Positions 19,791 to 30,100 of a stretch of 64,000 nt of DNA are shown piece after piece. The DNA is taken from positions 72,001 through 136,000 of the forward strand of contig CAJNDS010002634.1 in assembly GCA_905221605.1 (NCBI GenBank), read 5' to 3'. Position 1 is the first letter of the stretch, and every line of letters starts with the position of its first letter. Source of the DNA: Symbiodinium natans (taxonomy: Eukaryota; Sar; Dinophyceae; Suessiales; Symbiodiniaceae). The position numbers were made by a program, and so were the translations under genes. The notes under the pieces are model-generated. The model was not told the DNA's origin and did not search any database. It saw nothing but the letters and a program-made list of their open reading frames with translations.

Positions 19791-21257
19791 ATGGATCCTC
19801 AGGCAGCAGCAATGCACGTTGCCCAGCAGCAGGCAGCCCACCAAGCCCAGCAAGCTCAGCAACAAGCCCAACTTGCGGGTCAAGGTCAGACCGTAGCAGA
19901 AGCAGGCGCACCGACCGGAGTAGGTCCAGATGTTCAGATGCACCAGATTGGAGCGAGTGATGGTGTGCAGCAAGGACAGCAAGTGGTTCTCGCAGATCCG
20001 AGTCAGGTTGCTGCATTGATCCAAGCAGCCAGCCAGGCAGCGCATAGTGCAGCACAGGCGGTGCAACAAATGTCATCCGCCACGCAGCGTGCCGCAAGTG
20101 ACAGACAGTTTGCAGGCTACAGCGATGCATCAAAGGTGTTGCGTTATCCTGAAGGATTTGGGGGAAATGATTCACATGAGAGTGACGTTGCAAAATGGCA
20201 AGAGTTCGCTCATTCCTTCAAATCATGGCTTATCTATGCAGAACCTGAATACGGTGAGGAGCCTGCCACCATAGAGGCCAGTCCGCATGTGGTGGTGACC
20301 ATCGCTGACATGGTTGAGTCAACCAAGCCCCGTGCCCGACGCCTTTACGCGATCCTTTCAGGGTTGCTCAAGGGTCGCCCGCTTGTCATATTAAGATCCA
20401 TACCTGAGCAGAACGGCTTCGAGCTGTGGAGGCAGCTGCAGTCGGTATACGCCCACGCACACGGAATTCTCAGTGCCTACATGTCATATCCAGCCTTCAC
20501 CAAAGACAAAAGCTTCCGAGAGCAGGTCAATGCTCTAGAAAGGGTGTCGGATGAGTACCGTAAGGTATCTGGATCAGCAATAGGTGCTGACGTGCAGATG
20601 GGTGTGCTTGTGCGTGTGTTGCCCAATCACCTGCGTCAACACATACAGCTGCAAATGACTGAATCTTCATCATATGACACCATACGTGAGGCCGTGATGA
20701 ATTACGAGTCCGTGACCACCACCTGGTCGAACAGCAGGGTTCACCTTGAGCTGGGAACCAGCAATGCAGCTGATCCGAATGGTCCAGCGCCAATGGACAT
20801 AAGTCGGGTTAATGAAGAGACTAAGGGTGGCAAACATGGTAAGTATGGTAAGCACGGCAAGTATGGAGATGGTAAAAATGGCAAAAAGGGCAGAGGCAGC
20901 AAAGGTGGCAGGGGTCAATGGGGTGCAGCAGGCAAACGAGGAGGCAAGGATCACCAAAAGGGTCAAGGAGGGCCTAAAGGAGTTAAGAAGGGTAAGAAAA
21001 ATGGGGGTAAGCAGGGTGCATCAGGTGGACCAGGCCAAGGCAAGGGTCGTGACGCATGCCTGCACTGTGGTCAATCCGGCCGTGATTGCCCCCAGCTAAA
21101 GCAAATCGCCCAAGCTGAAGCTGCATCTTCTTCGAGCTCCCACGTCGAGTCAATCGTCCTTGAATGCCTTGAGTCAAGCGTCCTTGAATCCCAATGCCAA
21201 GAATGCCGCAGTCCGGAGAGTGTCGTTCTCCGGCACACAAGCCTACACCATGGATGA
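19791..21257 (+). CDS. Retrotransposon Gag-like protein, truncated element
   Basis: The start chosen is ATG at 19791 (MDPQAAAMHVAQQQ), although the frame is open further upstream over the transposase. It has a Gln/Ala-rich N-terminus, a folded middle with SYPAFTKDKSFREQVNALER and RVLPNHLRQHIQLQM typical of retrotransposon capsid domains, and a Lys/Gly-rich basic region. A zinc knuckle at 21051-21100 reads CLHCGQSGRDCPQ: the two Cys pairs are kept but the usual His and about two residues are missing. The next ~100 bp in another frame (RVNLTIYDLSEGD) look like the start of pol, which is then interrupted at 21306 by a tandem array. No protease, integrase or reverse transcriptase follows. Probably a dead copy. 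Confidence 0.7.
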   Translation: MDPQAAAMHVAQQQAAHQAQQAQQQAQLAGQGQTVAEAGAPTGVGPDVQMHQIGASDGVQQGQQVVLADPSQVAALIQAASQAAHSAAQAVQQMSSATQRAASDRQFAGYSDASKVLRYPEGFGGNDSHESDVAKWQEFAHSFKSWLIYAEPEYGEEPATIEASPHVVVTIADMVESTKPRARRLYAILSGLLKGRPLVILRSIPEQNGFELWRQLQSVYAHAHGILSAYMSYPAFTKDKSFREQVNALERVSDEYRKVSGSAIGADVQMGVLVRVLPNHLRQHIQLQMTESSSYDTIREAVMNYESVTTTWSNSRVHLELGTSNAADPNGPAPMDISRVNEETKGGKHGKYGKHGKYGDGKNGKKGRGSKGGRGQWGAAGKRGGKDHQKGQGGPKGVKKGKKNGGKQGASGGPGQGKGRDACLHCGQSGRDCPQLKQIAQAEAASSSSSHVESIVLECLESSVLESQCQECRSPESVVLRHTSLHHG

Positions 21258-21305
21258 CGATGATCGAGTGAATCTCACGATCTATGACCTTTCAGAGGGT
21301 GATCA

Positions 21306-24300
21306 GGGGAGGCCCACACACACGAAGCCAGAATTGCCTAGATTTTTCGACCCCAGATTTGGAGGTGACAGAATCACAGCTGCAAGCCTCACGCGCACAC
21401 TGCCTTCTGCTTCTACTATCTGATACACTTCCAGCGAATAGTCACGTGCTCTTCCCGCAACTGTACCCCTTGCCACTTGCGCGGCGTCACTAGTCAAGAT
21501 TAGAGGGGCACCTACTGTAGCTCTGGCGGAGTCGGCGTGACAAGCCTCGGCGGAGTCGGCGAAGTCCTCGCAAATTGCAATTTACCAATAGAGTGCCGTG
21601 GAGTCCTAGGTTTCCCGGAATAACAAAACAATGTTTTTTAATTCGGAAACACAGCGACTCCGCCGTTCGCGGGCAGGCTCACCACCTTGGTCCGTTTTCG
21701 GGAACACAGCGACTCCGCCGTTCGCGGGCAGGCTCACCACCTTGGTCCGTTTTCGGGAACACAGCGACTCCGCCGTTCGCGGGCAGGCTCACCACCTTGG
21801 TCCGTTTTGCTAAGACTCTACGGGGGTGGAGGGCCTCCATCACGCAGCAGGAAGGTGACCTTCGCTATGTTCTCAAGCAGGTTAAGCCGAGGCAGGAACT
21901 CGGTCTCCTAGCACTTGCTGTGGAAATCAAGCCCCCTTCCCAGCCTCTTCAAAACACAGTCAAGTCCCCCTCACCCCAACCGGTCAAATTCCCATCCCAG
22001 CCGTCAAAGCACGGTCAAAAGTCAAAACCACCCCAAAGCCATCCCACCTTCAAAACACGGTCCAACCCACCCCACCCACCCGCACCCCTTCTAAACAGGT
22101 CCAACCCACCCCGAGTCCCAAACCCACGCCGAACCCACCCCAAACCCACCCGCTATTCTCAGTCCCTTCAAAACATGGTCAAACCCCCTCCAAACCCACG
22201 TGCACAACCCTGTCGCTGGGGACGTCGCCCTCCCCAAAATCTTCTTCTTCATTGGGCGCATGGCAACTTAAAATCCGGGCCTGCAACACGCTTAAATATC
22301 TTTGCTGTTCAAAGCCCAAGCCTGCCAAAAAGCAAACGACTCTGCACAACCGCAGAAAACGTTGAGGCCACGTTGGTCAACTCCCCAGACCTTGAAGCGT
22401 GACTCCTATCCACAGAAAACACCAACAAAGACCTGCAGCTCAACTGGCGGGCCAGCAGCATTGCCAGGACGAAGCCCAAGTTACGGGGAAGTCGGGCGAC
22501 CCCGCTTTCAGGGCCGCAAAACACAAGCAATTCTGGCTTCGCCAGGATGGGCCTCCACAGTTGCAGGTCTGCCTCACTGCAGCATTACAAAGACGAGCGT
22601 GCAGCTGTTTCGGACAAGCTCCCGCAGCGCGACGCTGCCCAAAGTTACTAGAAAAAGGGCAGGCGCGATCCGGTTGCTTGCGCCCACAGGCTCAAATTCA
22701 AGGGCCAAAAAAACGGGCCGTCTCGCGGCCCCAAAAATGGGGCCGCGAAATGGACCCAGCTCCCGCAATACAATTTGGAACTAGATTGGGGGGGGTGAAA
22801 CTGCGACCCCAAAATTGGGGCCGTTTGGCGGCCCCAAATTTGGGGCCGCGAATTCTTCTATTTTTGGGGCTTTCCAGACTGCTACACTCAGGCGACTCTG
22901 GCCCACAGACAAGCCCTCAACGTGGAAAGAGCAATTACTGAGAACCACGACCTCCGCAGGCAGCTTTCTTGTGGAAGTGATCAACATGAGAGAAACTTGC
23001 ACAGGGGAGGCCCACACACACGAAGCCAGAATTGCCTAGATTTTTCGACCCCAGATTTGGAGGTGACAGAATCACAGCTGCAAGCCTCACGCGCACACTG
23101 CCTTCTGCTTCTACTATCTGATACACTTCCAGCGAATAGTCACGTGCTCTTCCCGCAACTGTACCCCTGCCCACTTGCGCGGCGTCACTAGTCAAGATTA
23201 GAGGGGCACCTACTGTAGCTCTGGCGGAGTCGGCGTGACAAGCCTCGGCGGAGTCGGCGAAGTCCTCGCAAATTGCAATTTACCAATAGAGTGCCGTGGA
23301 GTCCTAGGTTTCCCGGAATAACAAAACAATGTTTTTTAATTCGGAAACACAGCGACTCCGCCGTTCGCGGGCAGGCTCACCACCTTGGTCCGTTTTCGGG
23401 AACACAGCGACTCCGCCGTTCGCGGGCAGGCTCACCACCTTGGTCCGTTTTGCTAAGACTCTACGGGGGTGGAGGGCCTCCATCACGCAGCAGGAAGGTG
23501 ACCTTCGCTATGTTCTCAAGCAGGTTAAGCCGAGGCAGGAACTCGGTCTCCTAGCACTTGCTGTGCAAATCAAGCCCCCTTCCCAGCCTCTTCAAAACAC
23601 AGTCAAGTCCCCCTCACCCCAACCGGTCAAATTCCCATCCCAGCCGTCAAAGCACGGTCAAAAGTCAAAACCACCCCAAAGCCATCCCACCTTCAAAACA
23701 CGGTCCAACCCACCCCACCCACCCGCACCCCTTCTAAACAGGTCCAACCCACCCCGAGTCCCAAACCCACGCCGAACCCACCCCAAACCCACCCGCTATT
23801 CTCAGTCCCTTCAAAACATGGTCAAAACCCCCTCCAAACCCACGTGCACAGCCCTGTCGCTGGGGACGTCGCCCTCCCCAAAATCTTCTTCTTCATTGGG
23901 CGCATGGCAACTTAAAATCCGGGCCTGCAACAGCTCAAATATCTTTGCTGTTCAAAGCCCAAGCCTGTCAAAAAGCAAACGACTCTGCACAACCGCAGAA
24001 AACGTTGAGGCCACGTTGGTCAACTCGCCAGACCTTGAAGCGTGACTCCTATCCACAGAAAACACCAACAAAGACCTGCAGCTCAACTGGCGGGCCAGCA
24101 GCATTGCCAGGACGAAGCCCAAGTTGCGAGGAAGTCGGGCGACCCCGCTTTCAGGGCCGCAAAACACAAGCAATTCTGGCTTCGCCAGGATGGGCCTCCA
24201 CAGTTGCAGGTCTGCCTCACTGCAGCATTACAAAGACGAGCGTGCAGCTGTTTCGGACAAGCTCCCGCAGCGCGACGCTGCCCAAAGTTACTAGAAAAAG

Positions 24301-25740
24301 GGCAGGCGCGATCCGGTTGCTTGCGCCCACAGGCTCAAATTCAAGGGCCAAAAAAACGGGCCGTCTCGCGGCCCCAAAAATGGGGCCGCGAAATGGACCC
24401 AGCTCCCGCAATACAATTTGGAACTAGATTGGGGGGGGTGAAACTGCGACCCCAAAATTGGGGCCGTTTGGCGGCCCCAAATTTGGGGCCGCGAATTCTT
24501 CTATTTTTGGGGCTTTCCAGACTGCTACACTCAGGCGACTCTGGCCCACAGACAAGCCCTCAACGTGGAAAGAGCAATTATACTGAGAACCACGACCTCC
24601 GCAGGCAGCTTTCTTGTGGAAGTGATCAACATGAGAGAAACTTGCACAGGGGAGGCCCACACACACGAAGCCAGAATTGCCTAGATTTTTCGACCCCAGA
24701 TTTGGAGGTGACAGAATCACAGCTGCAAGCCTCACGCGCACACTGCCTTCTGCTTCTTCTATCTGACACACTTCCAGCGAATAGTCACGTGCTCTTCCCG
24801 CAACTGTACCCCTGCCCACTTGCGCGGCGTCACTAGTCAAGATTAGAGGGGCACCTACTGTAGCTCTGGCGGAGTCGGCGTGACAAGCCTCGGCGGAGTC
24901 GGCGAAGTCCTCGCAAATTGCAATTTACCAATAGAGTGCCGTGGAGTCCTAGGTTTCCCGGAATAACAAAACAATGTTTTTTAATTCGGAAACACAGCGA
25001 CTCCGCCGTTCGCGGGCAGGCTCACCACCTTGGTCCGTTTTCGGGAACACAGCGACTCCGCCGTTCGCGGGCAGGCTCACCACCTTGGTCCGTTTTGCTA
25101 AGACTCTACGGGGGTGGAGGGCCTCCATCACGCACAGGAAGGTGACCTTCGCTATGTTCTCAAGCAGGTTAAGCCGAGGCAGGAACTCGGTCTCCTAGCA
25201 CTTGCTGTGGAAATCAAGCCCCCTTCCCAGCCTCTTCAAAACACAGTCAAGTCCCCCTCACCCCAACCGGTCAAATTCCCATCCCAGCCGTCAAAGCACG
25301 GTCAAAAGTCACGCCGAACCCACCCCAAACCCACCCGCTATTCTCAGTCCCTTCAAAACATGGTCAAAACCCCCTCCAAAACCACGTGCACAGCCCTGTC
25401 GCTGGGGACGTCGCCCTCCCCAACTTCTTCTTCATTGGGCGCATGGCAACTTAAAATCCGGGCCTGCAACAGCTCAAATATCTTTGCTGTTCAAAGCCCA
25501 AGCCTGTCAAAAGCAAACGACTCTGCACAACCGCAGAAAACGTTGAGGCCACGTTGGTCAACTCGCCAGACCTTGAAGCGTGACTCCTATCCACAGAAAA
25601 CACCAACAAAGACCTGCAGCTCAACTGGCGGCCAGCAGCATTGCCAGGACGAAGCCCAAGTTGCGAGGAAGTCGGGCGACCCCGCTTTCAGGGCCGCAAA
25701 ACACAAGCAATTCTGGCTTCGCCAGGATGGGCCTCCACAG
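21306..25740. repeat. Tandem array of three ~1.65-kb units
   Basis: Unit 1 is 21306-23003 (1698 bp), unit 2 is 23004-24648 (1645 bp) and unit 3 is 24649-25740 (cut short and internally deleted). Each begins GGGGAGGCCCACACACACGA and the copies are nearly identical. The unit contains a 55-bp sub-repeat, a C-rich block of CAAACCCACCC type and a GGGGCCGC/GCGGCCCC palindromic block. Long ORFs in several frames are by-products of the repetition; no protein family was recognised. Confidence 0.92.
21650..21810. repeat. 55-bp sub-repeats inside array unit 1 (three copies)
   Basis: AACACAGCGACTCCGCCGTT plus the following ~35 bases is repeated three times here but only twice in units 2 (23346-23455) and 3 (24990-25097). 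This accounts for nearly all the length difference between units 1 and 2. Confidence 0.9.
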
Positions 25741-25759
25741 ATCTTGAGTCCGGGATGCA

Positions 25760-26145
25760 AGATGAGGTGGCAGCAGGCTACTGGGCCCGATGATTATGCA
25801 ATTCGCATGTTGACGTGTCAGCATCAGCACGAGAGGCGCAACTCCGTGCTCTGTATTCTGAGCCTCCACATAAGCCGCGACTCGGTGCTCCAAGACGTAC
25901 TTCGCCGCGCGCAAGACATCTGTCTGCTTCACCATCTTCAACGGCTCCAACTCCAAGTCCACAAGAACCGACGTCGGCATGTGAATGTAAGCCCACTCGA
26001 CCGCAGCAACCTGCTCCGTGAAAAACCGAAGGTCCCTCTGGTACCTTTTCCCTTGAAAGCACGAACCCTGACCTCTCACACAAGTGCGGACAGCTCTCTC
26101 TTTTTCACAGTCAGAGCCACTTGAGCCAAAAGTCACGAAGTGCAC
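25760..26145 (-). CDS. Unrecognised ORF beside the tandem array
   Basis: A minus-strand frame open from ATG at 26145 down to the array edge. It includes RDLRFFTEQVAAVEWAYIHM and PTSVLVDLELEPLKMVKQTD, which have a protein-like composition. The frame then runs into array unit 3, so it is either truncated by the array or chance. It carries TTTTGGCTCAAG near its start, matching the 3' end of the dinoflagellate spliced leader. Family unknown. Confidence 0.3.
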
Positions 26146-27128
26146 AAACTAAACGAATTCTCTCTTGTGAGCTTAAACTCAGCTTCAGAACGAAGTTCCT
26201 ACACACTGCACACTCACTTTAAATAGCGTATTGGGCAAAAACACACTCGTATGATTTCCTTGGAAATCAACGAGGCATAAACCATCGAGGATGGGATCAC
26301 ACGGATTCCCAATCACTCCGAAGCAAAACAAACCTATACAAGCTGATCCAAAACATGACAAAAACATCACTGATCAGCCACAATCTTCCACCCCCCGCAT
26401 TTTGCTGAGGGTTCATGTCAAAGATCTGAAGTCCAAGCCCAGCTCGGCACTTCAACACTAAGGGGATGCCCTGGCCACATTCCCTTGGTGCGTACTCGCC
26501 ACCAAACGAAACAAACAACACACCAGTCGATCTCTGACATCAAACTTAAAACTCATGCAAGATCCCACCATCAGGCAGGTTGTCCTGGGTCCACATCACT
26601 GGTAACCCAAGAGTTCGTTGTCCAAACACGTGAAAAACGAATTAAACTTGCATCCACCTGCACTGGGGCAGGGTTGTCTTGGAACGAATCCAAGAGTTCG
26701 TGGTGACAAACACGTGAAAACGAATTAATGCAAGCTTCAGATGTTTCCCACTCAGCACTCGACCTTGTCGTGGTACTCCTCCTCAGTCTCGCATCTTCCA
26801 GGTCACCAAACTCACCAACTAGCATCGGCTAGCTGATCCTTCAGGAAAAGATTGGCTTCATAGTTTCGCTTCTTCCAGCGTACCATCAGCCAAAAACGTC
26901 TTCAGAGGTGGCAATCAGACGCCTTGCAGAAGGGGCTATAGAGTCCCTCGTTGAGTTTCATCATCATTTTGCCTCCTCTTTGCAAACTTCTCATGCACTG
27001 AAACAAGGGCTCACACTAACCAGAAAAATCGCGGGCGCTCCATGGCGGCAACGCGGCCATGGCTTCCAAAAAAATGGCTGCGGGTTTCACTCACCCACCC
27101 AACCACTGAGATCACTTAGCATCTCAGT
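26146..27128. other. 3' flank of the copia element
   Basis: This non-coding stretch should hold the 3' untranslated region and 3' LTR of the minus-strand copia element. A ~60-70-bp direct repeat is present (about 26575-26645 and 26669-26728, sharing CCAAGAGTTCGT and CAAACACGTGAAAA). I could not recognise LTR ends or a matching copy beyond 35.3 kb. Confidence 0.45.
26575..26728. repeat. Pair of ~60-bp direct repeats
   Basis: Two copies starting CAGGTTGTCCTGG and CAGGGTTGTCTTGG, both ending GTGAAAA(A)CGAATTAA. The first copy has a short insert. They sit in the 3' flank of the copia element. Confidence 0.75.
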
Positions 27129-30100
27129 TCATTCTTCATCCTCTTCGCCCTTCTTCTCGCCAGCTCCAGTTGACTCCATCAACTTGGCGCGGCGCTCCTT
27201 GGCGGCTTCCTTCATCTCCGCCAACTCAGCCGTCCTCGTTTCCATCATCACCTCCTGCGAAGATCGGCTAGGCTCAGCTGGCGTCTCCGCAGGCCTCTCA
27301 GTTGGCTGGTCTCCAACCTTTCTCTTCTTCTCTTCCAACATCAGCTCCAAATCGGCAACACTAAAGCTTGCCTTCACACGCTCAGCAATCTGCGCGATAG
27401 CTGCTGCATCCAACTCAGATGGTACAACTGACACAGGCGAGCGAACCGCTTCGCCTTCCAGCTTTGCTCTCTTAGCAGCTTCTTCCTCGGCAGCTGACAG
27501 GTCGGCGATGCGCTTGCGCTTTCGCTCAGCTTCCTCGAACTCTCGGTCTTGCTGTTCCGCTGCAGCCTTGAGGATCCGCTTCAGGTCCTTTTCCTCCTTC
27601 TCGAGTTTCCCAACATTCTCACCCATGATCCCAAAGGCTTGCTGCCACATGTCGGCAGGCAACGTCAAGTTGAACCTCACCACATAGTCGGTCGGCAAGT
27701 GCCACTTACACTTGCAGATCCACACAACACCGCTTCGAGTCTCACTCGCAACCACCTTCTTCCAGCTTGCCGCCCTCTGCGTGTCGGTGATCTCCTCTTT
27801 CTTTTTCTCCAGGTCCTCCAAGAATCCTGCAACAGACTCCATCACGGATCTGTAGTGGCTGTAGGCCACAAACGACCACTTGGGGACTGGTCTCTCCCTC
27901 AGCTCCGGCTCGTGAATCCGAAGTGTATCACACGACAACATCGAAATCACTCGCACTCGCTCCACCAGTTCCTTAAACACCAAGGATCCTTCCTTTGCAC
28001 TTCTCTTCCAGCGCAACACCCATGGGGGATAATACGAGCTCTCAGCTTCATCCTCCATGACCCTCTCTGCTCCCAAAATGGGTAGCATGCACAACAGATC
28101 CACCATCCGCAAGACTCCGAGGTCCTGGTGCTCACCCAGAAGCAAAACAGGGACTATCCCTTTTCTCTTCAAGTACCTCACGAAGCTCAACATCGCCAGG
28201 CCACACGTTCCCGGCGGTACTTCCATGTACAGTCCTCCTTCATTCACTGCCATCTCCCAGATGATGGCCTTGCCACCAATCTGTCCACGGACATCCAAGA
28301 TTCCGAAGATCTTCGTGGGTTTCTCCTGTAGCTCACACACCTCCTGGATGGGCTTCACCAGCTTCTCGTATGAGCTTTGATAGCGCAACATATCCTTGTC
28401 GGATAGCGTGCCTACCACGTCCTTGAGCTCTAGCTCATCCACTGGAGTTCCGCGCCGGCAGATACTCCATGACACATCACCGAACCACTTCGGCGGCTCT
28501 GGATCCGCCAGCTCCGGAAACACGTCGACCATCCGTTCAATCACCTTCGGCATGGCCTTGGGTTTCGGTGCAGCTTGGCCTGAGCCTCGGCTTTCACCTT
28601 TATCACCCCTTTTTCCAGCAGCTCGGCGCTCCTTCTCTGCCTCTCGGAGATGGAATGCATGGCTTGCATCCGTGCCAGAGACTGTCACAGTCTGTTTGCA
28701 CTTTTCGCACTTGGGCTTGCCACTTTCATCCCAGCTCAACCCGGCAGCATGCTCGGATCTGAACAACCATTTGCAAACCTTACACCAAAAGGGGCTTTTC
28801 ATCTCAGCACCCTGCTCACCCTTCCTGCTGTCTTCAGCTGCCATTTTCCTGTCCTTCACCAAAGGTACAGGCTCCAGGCTAGGGCTAGCTTCCGTGGTGC
28901 TTGAACCAAAGCTTTTGCGGTTGGACCATAAATCCATTTCTTGAACCTCAGGGGAAGAGTCTTCACGAAGGGTTTCGGGACTTCTAAGGTGGAAATTTTC
29001 AAAAACTTCGCCACACTTTTTCACACTTTTCAACGATCCAACTTGCTCCACACTGCATCCAGTTGCCTCGGCACACTGGCATGCCTGAACTCCAACCCTT
29101 GGTCGGATTCCACAGATCCTCCACACCTGCTGCACATCTTCACCAGGGTATATACCCATAGCTTGCTGGTGCTGACAGAATGTCACTTGACTCAAGCACT
29201 TTGTAAGAACGTCAGCGATCATTCCCGCTGTCGGGCACCAAATGACCTTCAAGGTCTGAGCTTCCTGTATCCGCTCCTGAAGATAGCAGACAGCGATGTC
29301 TAAGTGGCGAACTCGCCTACTCAACCCACGGTTTAGCAAAACCGCTCTCGCTGAGGAACTGTCAGTGTGCAATCGGATCGTGACATCTGACTCGGCCAAC
29401 TGACCGATCAAAGTCGCAAGTCCCTCACTCTCCTGTACCGCAGTCAAGATGGCTCTCAACTCGGCTTCACAAGAACTCAGCGATACACACCCTTGAACTC
29501 GAGAGATTCCCTTGATCAGGCATCCTCTATAAAAGATGGCTATGCCCGACACAGATCTTCGTCCTAACGACGCTTGGGGTGCCCAACTGGCATCCGCATA
29601 CACTTCCAGCTGCGCCGGCCCACTGTCTGGTACATTCCCATCAGGGCCAAAGTACTGCCATGCATGGTATTGTCCCTTTAGGAACCTAATCACTTGTCGC
29701 AATGCTTGCTCAAAGCATGCTGTTGGCTTGGACTGTCCTTGCGAAAGAATGGACATCCACCTACTCAGGTCAGGTCTCGACTGACCCCACCATGCAATCC
29801 GGCCAAGTACTGCTCTGTACCTCGCAGCTGCAGTGTCACTCAACTCAGGATCCGAACCACTTGCTCTGCCCTTCTCGACCGTTTTCACGATGTCCGGAGG
29901 AGCAGTAACCACCTTCAGGTCCTTACAGAACTCTGTCTCGAACAGGGCATCTAAGTATGCCGGGGGCACTCGCATCCTGAGATGACTCCCTTGTCTCTCA
30001 ATCTCTCGCCCCAAAAAGGTGATCTTTCCACCAGTGGAAGTGATTCGACCCGTTTCCTTGATCTTCAACTCTCCGTTCAGGGTGTCGGTCACCAACCGAA

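Noticed and set aside
21575-24836. Proline- and serine-rich ORFs of 160-275 codons repeated in the array
   Set aside because: Open only because of C-rich low-complexity sequence; frames shift between units and no domain is recognised.
21306-25740. CRISPR-like array
   Set aside because: Units are 1.65 kb with no short direct repeats separated by unique spacers, and the context is a eukaryotic genome.
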